Below are positions 18,299-27,260 of a stretch of 64,000 nucleotides of DNA, piece by piece. The notes under the pieces were generated by a model. The model searched no databases and was not told the DNA's origin. It saw only the letters and a program-made list of their open reading frames with translations. Source of the stretch: F22 sp963675625 (lineage in GTDB: Bacteria; Bacteroidota; Bacteroidia; Bacteroidales; Bacteroidaceae); the NCBI GenBank assembly GCA_963675625.1, contig OY776497.1, positions 1,736,001 to 1,800,000 of the forward strand, in the 5' to 3' direction. The position numbers and the translations under genes were made by a program. Positions within the stretch are counted from its first letter, which is position 1. Each line of letters starts with the position of its first letter.

Positions 18299-19471
18299 AT
18301 GAAGATTTGTTTTTTTGTTGACTCTATATTTTCTTATGGTGGTGTACAGCGTATAACTGCAGTGATAGCTCGTTATTTTGCAAAAGAGCATGAGGTTACT
18401 ATATTGACTTTGGATGATCCACAATCTGAAGATACAACAATGTATGAACTTAATACGACGAATATCAAAATTGAATACTTTACTTATCCTGATACTCCAC
18501 AATATCTAAATGTATTGAATAAGGTATATAGTGGCTTATACAAATTTATTAAACCATCTAATCGCTGGATGTCAGATCTATATGGTGTGTCTTCTTTTTC
18601 GAAAAGAAAGCAGCAGGCGTTAATTGAGATATTGAATAGTAAAGATTATGATGTCATAATTGGTGTGCATGCTTTTTTATCTCTTCGATTAGCTTCGATT
18701 CGTGCGCGATTAAATTGTTCGCGAGTGATAGGATGGATGCATAACTCTTATCAGGCACTTTTTGAAATGAAACATCCTTACTTGCCGAATCTTAAATATC
18801 ATTTCGCTCATCATATGAAATACTTGGACGGTGTAGTGGTGTTGTGTAAAAATGATCAGAGATTATTTAAGAAATACCTAAATTTAGATGTAGAATATAT
18901 TTATAATCCTGTTACTCTTCGGCCTGGAGCTGTAGCTGATGTTGCAAACAAGCGCTTTTTGACTGTGGGAAGATTGACTCCTGTAATGAAAGGTTTTGAT
19001 GTGCTTATTAATGCGTTTTCTATTTTTGCAAGAGAGAATATTGATTGGACTTTGGAAATTGTTGGTGAAGGACCAGATGAGCCTAATGTTATGAAATGGA
19101 TTGCCGAATCTGGAGTTAGTCATCGGATAGTCTTATCTCCTTTTACAAAAGATATTCAGAAACATTATAGTGGAGCGAGTGTGTATATTCTTCCTTCTAG
19201 ATGGGAGGGGATGCCTTTGGTCTTGATGGAAGCGCTTTCACATGGACTGCCGATTATCTGTTCTGATTTACCTGTGTGTGAGGAATTGTTAGGCAATACT
19301 TCTTATACGAAGATTTTTCCAACGGCTAATGTGCCGTTATTGGTTGAGGCTATGAAACATATGGCAAGTACTGATTTAGAAAGTATGCAACGAGAATGTT
19401 TGAACAAGGCTATGGAATTTTCACTAGACAATATAGGGGAAAAATGGGTTGAGGTATTGAATTTTAAATAG
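18299..19471 (+). CDS. Glycosyltransferase, family 4 (GT-B fold)
   Basis: Transfers a sugar from an activated donor; the acceptor is unknown. The 390 residues show the GT-B two-lobe layout. The N-terminal lobe carries SYGGVQRITAVIARYF and the C-terminal lobe carries VGRLTPVMKGFDVLINAF, then EIVGEGPDEPNVMKWI and the donor-binding loop SRWEGMPLVLMEALSHGLPIICSD with the E-x7-E motif. The family covers capsule, lipopolysaccharide and exopolysaccharide enzymes. It stands alone between secDF and pckA, away from any polysaccharide locus, so the target glycan cannot be inferred. A weak -7-like TATCTTGC lies at 18261. Confidence 0.88.
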   Translation: MKICFFVDSIFSYGGVQRITAVIARYFAKEHEVTILTLDDPQSEDTTMYELNTTNIKIEYFTYPDTPQYLNVLNKVYSGLYKFIKPSNRWMSDLYGVSSFSKRKQQALIEILNSKDYDVIIGVHAFLSLRLASIRARLNCSRVIGWMHNSYQALFEMKHPYLPNLKYHFAHHMKYLDGVVVLCKNDQRLFKKYLNLDVEYIYNPVTLRPGAVADVANKRFLTVGRLTPVMKGFDVLINAFSIFARENIDWTLEIVGEGPDEPNVMKWIAESGVSHRIVLSPFTKDIQKHYSGASVYILPSRWEGMPLVLMEALSHGLPIICSDLPVCEELLGNTSYTKIFPTANVPLLVEAMKHMASTDLESMQRECLNKAMEFSLDNIGEKWVEVLNFK

Positions 19472-19496
19472 TCAACTCGTTGAATTTTATATAATG

Positions 19497-19530
19497 AAAG
19501 TGGGCATGTCGTAAATGACATGCCCACTTT
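19497..19530. terminator. Bidirectional terminator between the glycosyltransferase and pckA
   Basis: A perfect 14-bp inverted repeat AAAGTGGGCATGTC with a 6-nt loop. The arms end in A and T runs, so it can act on both convergent transcripts. Confidence 0.75.
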
Positions 19531-19558
19531 TATGAAAGTTGCTGATTAATCAAATTGA

Positions 19559-21160
19559 TTACAATTTAGGACCAGCTGCTACTAGTGTTTTACCTGTTTC
19601 GTTGCCAGTAAACTTGTTGAAGTTCTTAATAAATTTACCTGCAAGTTCTTCTGCTTTACCATTCCATTCTTCTGGAGTTGCGTATGTGTCGCGTGGATCA
19701 AGGATCGCTGGATCTACGCCTGGAAGTGCAGTAGGAACTACAAAATCAAAATAAGGGATAGTTTTTGTTTCTGCTTTGTCAATAGAACCATCAAGGATTG
19801 CATCAATAATGCCACGAGTATCTTTAATTGAGATACGTTTGCCAGTTCCATTCCAACCTGTATTTACTAGGTATGCAGTGGCACCGTTAGCTTCCATCTT
19901 TTTTACTAGTTCTTCACCATATTTAGTAGGGTGTAATGAAAGGAATGCTGCACCGAAACAAGCAGAGAATGTAGGTTGTGGAGTCGTAATACCACGCTCT
20001 GTACCTGCCAATTTAGCTGTAAATCCTGATAGGAAGTAGTACTGAGTTTGTTCTGGATTCAAAATAGAAACTGGAGGCAATACACCAAATGCATCAGCAG
20101 ACAAGAAGATTACTTTCTTAGCAGCTGGAGCTTTAGATGGAACTTGAATGTTCTTAATATGATAGATTGGGTAAGATACGCGAGTGTTTTCTGTTGTAGA
20201 ATTGTCTGTAAAGTCAATCTTGCCATTTGCATCTACAGTAACGTTTTCAAGAAGAGCATCGCGCTTGATAGCGTTATAGATATCTGGTTCGCTTTCTTTG
20301 TCTAGGTTGATCACTTTAGCGTAACAACCACCTTCAAAGTTAAATACGCCTTCGTCATCCCACCCGTGTTCATCATCACCGATTAGTTGACGCTTAGGAT
20401 CTGTGGAAAGAGTTGTTTTACCTGTGCCTGAAAGGCCGAAGAAAATTGCAGTTTCTCCCTTGTCGTTAGTATTAGCAGAGCAGTGCATAGCCGCCATACC
20501 TTTACGAGGAAGATAGTAATTCATAAGAGTAAAGATACCCTTTTTCATTTCACCACCGTACCAAGTGTTCAAAATAACTTGCTCTCTTGAAGCTAAATTA
20601 AAAACAGAAGCTGTTTCTGAGTTAAGACCCAGTTCTTTATAGTTGTCTACTTTTGCTTTAGACGCATTGAAAGACACGAAATCAGGTTCGTAAGTTTCAA
20701 GTTCTTCAGCTGTAGGGCGAATAAACATGTTAGTTACAAAGTGTGCTTGCCAAGCTACTTCCATAATGAAACGTACCTTAAGACGAGAGTTTTCATTTGC
20801 GCCACAGTATGTATCTACAACGAAAAGTTTTTGTGCGCCACTAAGTTGTGTCATCGCTTTTTTACGAAGGTCATCCCATGCAGCTTCTGAGCAAGGTTTG
20901 TTGTCATTTGCGTATTCTTCTGATGTCCACCATACAGAGTCTTCAGAAGCTTCGTTCTTAACAAAGAACTTGTCTTTAGGAGAACGGCCTGTGTAGATAC
21001 CAGTCATTACATTTACTGCACCTAGTTCGGTTACCTGACCCTTTTCAAAACCTTGAAGAGATTCTTTTGTCTCTTCTTCGAAAAGTACATCATAAGATGG
21101 ATTGTGAACAATCTCTGCGGTATTCATGATACCATACTTTGTCAAATCTAGATTTGCCAT
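19559..21160 (-). CDS. pckA: Phosphoenolpyruvate carboxykinase (ATP)
   Basis: Interconverts PEP plus CO2 and oxaloacetate, with ATP formation in the carboxylating direction. In Bacteroidales fermentation it usually runs as a CO2-fixing step towards succinate. The 533-residue length is typical. The nucleotide loop is GLSGTGKTTLS, the metal-binding segment is DDEHGWDDEGVFNFEGGCYAK, and the C-terminal NTGWNGTGKRISIKDTR is conserved. PEP-binding arginine and lysine residues lie in IYTGRSPKDKF. The ATG at 21160 follows a leader of about 95 nt from the -7 box at 21262. Monocistronic. Confidence 0.97.
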   Translation of the reverse strand: MANLDLTKYGIMNTAEIVHNPSYDVLFEEETKESLQGFEKGQVTELGAVNVMTGIYTGRSPKDKFFVKNEASEDSVWWTSEEYANDNKPCSEAAWDDLRKKAMTQLSGAQKLFVVDTYCGANENSRLKVRFIMEVAWQAHFVTNMFIRPTAEELETYEPDFVSFNASKAKVDNYKELGLNSETASVFNLASREQVILNTWYGGEMKKGIFTLMNYYLPRKGMAAMHCSANTNDKGETAIFFGLSGTGKTTLSTDPKRQLIGDDEHGWDDEGVFNFEGGCYAKVINLDKESEPDIYNAIKRDALLENVTVDANGKIDFTDNSTTENTRVSYPIYHIKNIQVPSKAPAAKKVIFLSADAFGVLPPVSILNPEQTQYYFLSGFTAKLAGTERGITTPQPTFSACFGAAFLSLHPTKYGEELVKKMEANGATAYLVNTGWNGTGKRISIKDTRGIIDAILDGSIDKAETKTIPYFDFVVPTALPGVDPAILDPRDTYATPEEWNGKAEELAGKFIKNFNKFTGNETGKTLVAAGPKL

Positions 21161-21261
21161 ATTCCTTAATCTTTTAAATAAATTGGTATTGAATAAAATC
21201 TTCTTAAAACTAATAAGATATACAAAGGTTTTTTTTACCTTAACCCTTGCTTCATCACGTA

Positions 21262-21269
21262 CAAATATA
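21262..21269 (-). promoter_or_regulatory. -7 box of the pckA promoter
   Basis: The minus strand reads TATATTTG. The leader of about 95 nt shows no recognised riboswitch. Confidence 0.6.
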
Positions 21270-21426
21270 CATCAATATATCGAAGGGAGGAAGCGATTGG
21301 AGAAAAATTTCTCTAATTGGATTCGTTTTATAATTTCGTAACAAAAAGTGAAAACTGAATATGGCAAATCCGATTATTTTGTGTTACTTTGTACCCAATT
21401 TGAAACCCCCTAAAAACCTAACCAGG

Positions 21427-22080
21427 ATGAAAATTATCAACTTAAGTGAAACGAACTCGGTATTGAATAAGTATCTGGCTGAGATTAGAGATATCAATGT
21501 GCAAAATGATAGGCTACGTTTTCGTCGTAACATTGAAAGAATAGGTGAGATTATGGCTTATGAAATTAGTAAGTCTTTTGATTATTCTGAAAAAGAGGTA
21601 CAGACTCCTTTGGATAAGGCTATTATTTCGACTCATAATAATCAGTTAGTTATCAATACTATTCTTAGAGCTGGATTGCCTTTTCATTCAGGGTTCTTAA
21701 GCTATTTTGATGATGCAGAAAATGCTTTTGTATCGGCATATAGAAAGTATAAGGATAAATTGAAGTTCGATGTTCATGTTGAATATTTAGCTTCGCCACG
21801 TATAGATGGTAAGACTTTGATTATGACTGATCCAATGTTGGCTACAGGAAGTTCTATGGAACTTGGATATAAAGCGATGTTGAACCGTGGATTGCCTAAA
21901 GATGTACATGTAGCATGTATTATTGCCAGTCAACAGGCTGTTGATTATATAGCCAAAGTGTTTCCTGAAACGACTACAACGATTTGGTGCGCAGCTATAG
22001 ATCCTGTGATCAATGATCACTCTTATATCGTACCTGGTTTAGGGGATGTAGGTGATTTGGCTTTTGGAGAAAAAATTTAA
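21427..22080 (+). CDS. upp: Uracil phosphoribosyltransferase
   Basis: Salvages uracil to UMP with PRPP. The 217-residue protein starts MKIINLSETNSVLNKYLAEIRD and carries the PRPP-binding loop LIMTDPMLATGSSM and the uracil-binding C-terminus IDPVINDHSYIVPGLGDVGD with FGEK. An upstream in-frame ATG at 21361 would add 22 residues, but that stretch contains the near-consensus -7 sequence TTACTTTG (21384-21391), so transcription should start after it. The ATG at 21427 is preceded by ACCAGG. Followed 17 nt later by comF, another phosphoribosyltransferase-fold protein. Confidence 0.92.
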   Translation: MKIINLSETNSVLNKYLAEIRDINVQNDRLRFRRNIERIGEIMAYEISKSFDYSEKEVQTPLDKAIISTHNNQLVINTILRAGLPFHSGFLSYFDDAENAFVSAYRKYKDKLKFDVHVEYLASPRIDGKTLIMTDPMLATGSSMELGYKAMLNRGLPKDVHVACIIASQQAVDYIAKVFPETTTTIWCAAIDPVINDHSYIVPGLGDVGDLAFGEKI

Positions 22081-22097
22081 TTTTTTGATTCTCCTGT

Positions 22098-22829
22098 ATG
22101 AAAAAAAATACTATTGCCCTTCTTAGGCGAAGACTTTTTGATCGTATAGGAGACCTTATACACTTTATTTTTCCTCGGTATTGCATCGTCTGTGGTGGTA
22201 GAATGCATAAAGGTGGTAAAGTCTTTTGTTTGCAGTGCGCTGCTAATTTTCCGTATACGCATATGCAAGCCAAAGAGGGTAATGATGTAGAACAGTTGTT
22301 CTGGGGATTATTACCGATTGAGAGGGCTCATTGTTTTATGTATCATTACAGTCATAGTCCTTTTTCCGAAATTGTATATAGTCTTAAATATAAAAATATG
22401 CCTTGGATAGGTGTAGAAATGGGACGAATGATGGCTCAAGAATTATTGAGCGAAACAAATTTCTTTTCTGATATTGATTATATTGTTCCTGTTCCTTTGC
22501 ATCCTCGACGACTCAAAAGTAGAGGGTATAATCAATGTGATTGTTTGATAGAGGGTATTTATCAAGTGACAAAAATACCCAAACGAGGTGATGTGTTGAT
22601 ACGTAAAAGACACAATCCTAGTCAAACGAAATTATCTAGAGGTGAACGCATTAATAATAGCGACTCGTTGTTTGCATGTCCTGTGCCAGAGGACTTAGTA
22701 GGCAAACATGTTTTGTTAGTAGATGATGTTTTGACAACTGGATCTACTATCATTGCTTGTGGAAAGGCAATGCGCTTCGTACATGATTTGAAAGTTAGTA
22801 TATTAGTATTGGCAAGAGCGGTCGATTAG
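22098..22829 (+). CDS. ComF family amidophosphoribosyltransferase-like protein
   Basis: ComF homologues act in DNA uptake in naturally competent bacteria; the biochemical activity is not settled. The 243 residues start with a zinc-finger-like region (CIVCGGRMHKGGKVFCLQC) and end in a phosphoribosyltransferase domain with the PRPP loop VLLVDDVLTTGSTI. The central motif VPVPLHPRRLKSRGYNQ and NPSQTKLSRGER are diagnostic of ComF. The stop codon at 22827-22829 lies inside the stem of the downstream terminator. Likely co-transcribed with upp. Confidence 0.9.
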   Translation: MKKNTIALLRRRLFDRIGDLIHFIFPRYCIVCGGRMHKGGKVFCLQCAANFPYTHMQAKEGNDVEQLFWGLLPIERAHCFMYHYSHSPFSEIVYSLKYKNMPWIGVEMGRMMAQELLSETNFFSDIDYIVPVPLHPRRLKSRGYNQCDCLIEGIYQVTKIPKRGDVLIRKRHNPSQTKLSRGERINNSDSLFACPVPEDLVGKHVLLVDDVLTTGSTIIACGKAMRFVHDLKVSILVLARAVD

Positions 22830-22851
22830 TATGAGTACTAATCGACCGCTC
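22816..22851 (+). terminator. Terminator overlapping the comF stop codon
   Basis: A perfect 15-bp stem GAGCGGTCGATTAGT with a 6-nt loop, followed by TTCTAT. The comF TAG is part of the left arm, so translation termination and hairpin formation overlap. The T-run is short. Confidence 0.6.
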
Positions 22852-22878
22852 TTCTATGATCTGTTCGAATATGTATGA

Positions 22879-23886
22879 TTACTTAATCTCCCACACGTCA
22901 CCTTTAAGAAGTTTCTCGCGTAGACAACTAGTTTTACCTTTTTGTTGGCAAGTCTCTAATTGATCATATATGCTGTCGTTATAGGTTGGTTTGTCCACAT
23001 CACGAATGATGCCTAAAGCGATAGGAAATTCTGGTCCTTCCATTAGTGCTAGTTTCGTATGTACTGTCTTGTCAATACAGTGTGCATCATGTATTAACAA
23101 TTCCTTTTCAGTAATACCATTTTCTCCTAGTTTTACGACTTTAAGTCCAAACCCTTCTTGCATTAATCCGTATTCATTGTTCTCGCCAAAAATCATGGGT
23201 TTGCCATGTTCTAAGTAGATTGCGTTTTTATTGCGTGCAGCTTTTGTCGCTACCATGGCTTGTGAACCATCATTAAAGATGACGCAGTTTTGAAGTACCT
23301 CAACAACTGATGCACCTTTATGTCGTGCGGATGCCTCCAAACACATTGTTGTATGTGCAGCATCTACGTCAACACAACGAGCGAAAAATTGACCTCTAGC
23401 ACCAAAAATTAGCTCAGCAGGGCGGAAGGGATCTTCAACTGTACCATATGGAGATGATTTTGAGACAAAGCCACGAGGAGATGTTGGTGAGTATTGCCCT
23501 TTGGTCAACCCGTAAATACGGTTGTTTAATAATAAAATATTGATATCTACATTACGGCGAAGTACGTGGATAAAGTGATTACCTCCAATGGCTAATGCAT
23601 CTCCATCACCAGAAACTTGCCATACTGAAAGCTTGGGATTGGCTACTTTTACACCTGTGGCAATGGCTGCTGCACGTCCGTGAATAGTGTGAAAACCATA
23701 TGTTGCCATGTAATAAGGTAAACGGGAAGAACAGCCGATACCAGAAATAACTGCTGTTTCATGAGGGGCAATGCCTAAGTTGGCCATTGCTTTTTGAAGT
23801 GAGTTAAGTAGAGCGTGGTCTCCACATCCGGGGCACCAACGAACGTACTGATCACTTTTATAATCTTTTGCTGTAAATTGGCACAT
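22879..23886 (-). CDS. korB: 2-oxoacid:ferredoxin oxidoreductase, beta subunit
   Basis: Carries the thiamine diphosphate and part of the iron-sulfur chemistry in oxidative decarboxylation of a 2-oxoacid to acyl-CoA with reduction of ferredoxin. The 335 residues contain RWCPGCGDHALLNSLQKAM, the thiamine-diphosphate motif GDGDALAIGGNHFIH with NNRIYGLTKGQYSPTS, and ISGIGCSSRLPYYM. The sequence fits KorB/OforB (2-oxoglutarate type) better than pyruvate ferredoxin oxidoreductase, which is one long chain. Only 3 nt separate it from the upstream alpha gene. No ferredoxin-like delta subunit lies next to it. Confidence 0.93.
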   Translation of the reverse strand: MCQFTAKDYKSDQYVRWCPGCGDHALLNSLQKAMANLGIAPHETAVISGIGCSSRLPYYMATYGFHTIHGRAAAIATGVKVANPKLSVWQVSGDGDALAIGGNHFIHVLRRNVDINILLLNNRIYGLTKGQYSPTSPRGFVSKSSPYGTVEDPFRPAELIFGARGQFFARCVDVDAAHTTMCLEASARHKGASVVEVLQNCVIFNDGSQAMVATKAARNKNAIYLEHGKPMIFGENNEYGLMQEGFGLKVVKLGENGITEKELLIHDAHCIDKTVHTKLALMEGPEFPIALGIIRDVDKPTYNDSIYDQLETCQQKGKTSCLREKLLKGDVWEIK

Positions 23887-23889
23887 ATA

Positions 23890-25740
23890 TTATTCCTCCA
23901 TTGTTTTAGTAAATGTTTCAATCAATTCTTCAACTTTGAAAGGCTGTCCTTCCACACGGTTAAACTGTTTAATGTTAATTCCAGGTACCTTGTTACGAAG
24001 TACCATTGCAAATTGACCTAAGTTTTGTTCTGCTACAATCACGTGCTTATATTTTTGCAATATATCTTTGGTGTTACTAGGCAATGGATTAATAAACTTA
24101 AACTGTGCATGAGCCACTTTTTTACCAGAATCTCTCATTTCAGAGATAGCTGCGTGTAAATGTCCATATGTACTTCCCCATCCAACAACAAGCAAATCGG
24201 CGTCTTCGTCACCTTCAACAGTTTGTTTGGGGATATTATACACAATGTGTTCAATTTTCTCTTTCCGGATGTTTACCATTAATTCATGATTGGTAGGGTC
24301 AGTAGAAATAGCTGATGTTTTACTATCCTTTTCAAGACCACCTAGGCGATGTGCAAAACCTTTTTGTCCTGGAATAGCCCATTGGCGAACTTTAGATATA
24401 GCATTACGTTTGTAGGGCTTCCAATCTGTTGACTCATCTTCTTTAACATAAGGAGGAATGATGTCTGGGTATGTGTCGAGTTCTGGAATCCTCCAAGCAC
24501 TGGATCCATTAGCTACGTAGGCATCAGTTAGTAACAATACTGGTGTCATATGTTCAAGGGCTATTTTGGCGGCTTGGAATGCAGAATCAAAACAATCATC
24601 TGGAGTTTGAGCTGCAAGTACAACAATCGGACTTTCGCCGTTCCTGCCATATAATGCCTGAAGTAAATCTGTTTGTTCACTTTTTGTAGGAAGACCTGTT
24701 GATGGGCCGCCACGTTGTACATTAATAATGACTAGTGGCAATTCGGCCATGATAGCCAAATTTATTGCTTCACTTTTTAAACAAATACCAGGGCCAGAAG
24801 TATTCGTTACTGCTAGATTACCAGCAAACGAAGCACCAATGGCGGAACAACAACCAGCAATTTCATCTTCGCATTGTACTGTGACTACTCCCAAATCTTT
24901 CATTTTTGAGAGGTGATGTAGAATATCTGTAGCTGGTGTAATAGGATAAGAGCCAAGAAATAATTGCAGGTTTGCTTTTTCTGCAGCTGCTACAAGACCG
25001 TAGGCAGTAGCTAAGTTGCCATTAACATCTGTGTATACCCCTTTTTCTTTTAGCTTGCCTGATTCGATGCGGTATGTTGAAGCTGAAGCATGTGTGTTAT
25101 AACCGTAATTATAGCCATCTGTCATTACTTTAATGTTGGCTTCAGCAATTGTTGGCTTCTTAGAAAATTTGTGCTTCAACATTTCCATTGCTCGCTCTAG
25201 TGGGCTATTAAATAGCCAACATACTAAACCTAGAGCAAACATGTTTTTGCATCTAACAATGGCCTTGTTGTCAAGTCCGCTATCTTTTAATGATTCTTTA
25301 CAGAGAGTGGTTATTGGCACGGCTATGACTTCATTTTGAATACCTAATTCTTCAAATGGGTCATCTGTTGTGTAAAGTGCCTTTTCGAGATCTTTTTTTT
25401 CAAAAGAATCGGTGTCTGTAATGATAATAGAGCGACTGTTTAGGAATTTTGCATTCGTTTTCAGAGCAGCTGGATTCATCGCAACGAGCACATCACAAGT
25501 ATCTCCACAAGTGTATACTTTGTCTGCACCAACACGGACTTGATAACCAGAGACGCCACTAATGGTACCATGAGGAGCACGGATTTCTGCAGGAAAGTCA
25601 GGGAAAGTACTGATCTCATTGCCCAGAGATGCTTCAAGATTTGAAAAAATGGATCCAGCAAGTTGCATTCCATCTCCTGAGTCTCCTGAAAATCGTACAA
25701 CAACATCTTTGACTTCTTTGGTGAGCAAATTGTTTGTCAT
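23890..25740 (-). CDS. korA: 2-oxoacid:ferredoxin oxidoreductase, fused gamma-alpha subunit
   Basis: Partner of the beta subunit. The 616-residue chain fuses a gamma domain (residues about 10-190, with VVRFSGDSGDGMQLAGSIFS and PDFPAEIRAPHGTISGVSGYQ) to the alpha domain, which begins near GVYTDVNGNLATAYGLVAAAEKA and carries YPITPATDILHHLS and VQCEDEIAGCCSAIGASFAG. The C-terminal part reads VVGWGSTYGHLHAAI. The fused gamma-alpha arrangement is common for KorA of Bacteroidetes. Expected function: 2-oxoglutarate to succinyl-CoA for the reductive TCA branch or biosynthesis; substrate specificity is inferred. Promoter at 25854. Confidence 0.93.
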   Translation of the reverse strand: MTNNLLTKEVKDVVVRFSGDSGDGMQLAGSIFSNLEASLGNEISTFPDFPAEIRAPHGTISGVSGYQVRVGADKVYTCGDTCDVLVAMNPAALKTNAKFLNSRSIIITDTDSFEKKDLEKALYTTDDPFEELGIQNEVIAVPITTLCKESLKDSGLDNKAIVRCKNMFALGLVCWLFNSPLERAMEMLKHKFSKKPTIAEANIKVMTDGYNYGYNTHASASTYRIESGKLKEKGVYTDVNGNLATAYGLVAAAEKANLQLFLGSYPITPATDILHHLSKMKDLGVVTVQCEDEIAGCCSAIGASFAGNLAVTNTSGPGICLKSEAINLAIMAELPLVIINVQRGGPSTGLPTKSEQTDLLQALYGRNGESPIVVLAAQTPDDCFDSAFQAAKIALEHMTPVLLLTDAYVANGSSAWRIPELDTYPDIIPPYVKEDESTDWKPYKRNAISKVRQWAIPGQKGFAHRLGGLEKDSKTSAISTDPTNHELMVNIRKEKIEHIVYNIPKQTVEGDEDADLLVVGWGSTYGHLHAAISEMRDSGKKVAHAQFKFINPLPSNTKDILQKYKHVIVAEQNLGQFAMVLRNKVPGINIKQFNRVEGQPFKVEELIETFTKTMEE

Positions 25741-25853
25741 AAAGCGGTAATATTTATAATTAGAACTTATAATGGAGCTAATACTTTCATATCGCTCGAA
25801 TCTTTAAGGTTTAGCTTATACTTTGGTTTCTGTTAAGTCAGTGACAAAGGTCG

Positions 25854-25861
25854 CAAAGATA
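25854..25861 (-). promoter_or_regulatory. -7 box of the korAB promoter
   Basis: The minus strand reads TATCTTTG about 115 nt before the korA ATG. No -33 match is visible. Confidence 0.55.
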
Positions 25862-25880
25862 TTTGAAAAAAGCAAGTGTT

Positions 25881-25913
25881 TATACGATTATTCTCATTAT
25901 AATCGTATATTTG
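25881..25913 (+). promoter_or_regulatory. tRNA-Arg promoter with an overlapping operator-like inverted repeat
   Basis: TATATTTG at 25906-25913 is a full -7 match 75 nt upstream of the tRNA. An 11-bp perfect inverted repeat (TATACGATTAT, 7-nt spacer, ATAATCGTATA) covers 25881-25909 and overlaps the -7 box. The dyad could be an operator or a chance AT-rich palindrome. Confidence 0.5.
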
Positions 25914-25987
25914 CATTCGGCTTGTAAAGATACACCTGCATATATGTGTTCTCATATATTAATTCTTCATTTTTGTAGTCAGATTAT

Positions 25988-26059
25988 GTCCTGGTAGTTC
26001 AATGGATAGAACGGCCGCCTCCTAAGCGGTAAATGGGAGTTCGATTCTCCTCTGGGATA
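25988..26059 (+). tRNA. tRNA-Arg, anticodon CCT
   Basis: A full cloverleaf folds by hand. Acceptor GTCCTGG pairs with CTGGGAT (G-U pairs allowed), the D stem is GTTC/GAAC, the anticodon stem is GCCGC/GCGGT with loop CTCCTAA (anticodon CCT at 26021-26023), and the T arm is GGGAG-TTCGATT-CTCCT. The discriminator is A26059. CCA is not encoded. A T-run follows directly (26062-26068), which is likely the terminator. Confidence 0.95.
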
Positions 26060-26123
26060 CATTTTTTTTATCCCAATCGTTTTCTTTTATCTTGTCTAAA
26101 GTGGTAAAATGAAACAAAAATGG

Positions 26124-26131
26124 TATATTTG
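26124..26131 (+). promoter_or_regulatory. -7 box of the proB operon
   Basis: TATATTTG is a full match to TAnnTTTG. It overlaps the first few codons of an in-frame ATG at 26120, which is therefore too early to be the proB start. Confidence 0.6.
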
Positions 26132-26149
26132 CCTTCAAATCATAAGTAT

Positions 26150-27235
26150 ATGAACAAACCATTGAATCGTATAGCTGTCAAAGTGGGCAGTAATGTTTTG
26201 ACTAGAAATGACGGTACCCTTGATGTGACACGCATATCCGCATTGACTGATCAGTTAGCTCAACTGTATAGGGAAGGGATTGAAGTCATTTTGATCTCTT
26301 CTGGTGCGGTTGCTGCGGGACGTAGTGAGTTACAACATATGGAATTGACTCTTGATGAGGTGGCACAGCGTCAGTTGTATTCTGCTGTAGGCCAGGCAAA
26401 ATTAATCAATAGATATTATGAACTATTTCGTGAGCATGGTATTGCTGTGGCTCAAGTATTGACGACAAAAGAAAATTTTTCAACAAGAAGACATTATTTG
26501 ACTCAAAGAAATTGTATTCTTACTATTTTACAGCAAGGTGTTTTGCCTATTATAAATGAAAATGATACTATTTCTGTAACGGAACTTATGTTTACAGATA
26601 ACGATGAGTTGTCTGGTTTAGTTGCTACTATGTTGAATTGCCAAAAACTTATTATATTAAGTAATGTGGATGGTATATTTACATCTAATCCTTTGGATCC
26701 TGACGCAAAACTTCTTGAAGAAATTACATCAAATACTGAGCTAGAAAAATATATTCAGACAACTAAGTCTACGTTTGGTAGAGGAGGGATGTTAACAAAG
26801 TGTCGTATCGCAAAAAAATTAGCAGACGAAGGTGTAGAAGTTATTATTGCTAATGGAAAGAGAAAGGATATTTTGTTAGATTTGCTTCATGCGAATCAGA
26901 ATACATTGTGTACAAGATTTAAGCCAGTTGCTCATAAAACTTCCAGCGTCAAAAAGTGGATTGCGCACAGTAAAGACTTTGCTAAAGGAGCGATTCAAAT
27001 CAACGAATGTGCAGTAGGGAAGTTGCTAAGTGAAGAAGCTGTTAGTCTCCTGCCAGTAGGTGCACTCAAAATTATTGGAGAATTTGAAAAGAATGATATA
27101 GTGCAAATTTTATCTCCAGATAATAAGATTATTGGTTTAGGTAAGGTCAAGATGAATAGTGATAAGGCAAAAGCCATACTTGGTCAGAAAGGACATAAGC
27201 CTTTGGTGCATTATGATTATCTTTATTTGTATTAG
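26150..27235 (+). CDS. proB: Glutamate 5-kinase
   Basis: First step of proline synthesis: glutamate plus ATP to gamma-glutamyl phosphate. 361 residues: an amino-acid kinase domain (RIAVKVGSNVLTR; EVILISSGAVAAGR; INENDTISVTELMFTDNDELSGLVA; STFGRGGMLTKCRIAKKLADEGVEVIIANGK) followed by a C-terminal PUA domain (about residues 280-361). The start at 26150 was chosen because the ATG at 26120 overlaps the -7 promoter box. First gene of the probable operon proB-proA-argF'-unknown-adenosyltransferase. ProB enzymes are typically feedback-inhibited by proline; nothing here tests that. Confidence 0.95.
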   Translation: MNKPLNRIAVKVGSNVLTRNDGTLDVTRISALTDQLAQLYREGIEVILISSGAVAAGRSELQHMELTLDEVAQRQLYSAVGQAKLINRYYELFREHGIAVAQVLTTKENFSTRRHYLTQRNCILTILQQGVLPIINENDTISVTELMFTDNDELSGLVATMLNCQKLIILSNVDGIFTSNPLDPDAKLLEEITSNTELEKYIQTTKSTFGRGGMLTKCRIAKKLADEGVEVIIANGKRKDILLDLLHANQNTLCTRFKPVAHKTSSVKKWIAHSKDFAKGAIQINECAVGKLLSEEAVSLLPVGALKIIGEFEKNDIVQILSPDNKIIGLGKVKMNSDKAKAILGQKGHKPLVHYDYLYLY

Positions 27236-27260
27236 TTGTATACATAATAATAGTTGTATT

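Noticed and set aside
25988..26120. Integration site at tRNA-Arg
   Set aside because: No integrase, no duplicated tRNA end and core genes on both sides.
26120..26149. Upstream ATG for proB
   Set aside because: It overlaps the TATATTTG -7 promoter box, so it would not be in the transcript.
27159..27260. Upstream start for proA
   Set aside because: It lies inside proB and adds a hydrophobic, unconserved stretch.
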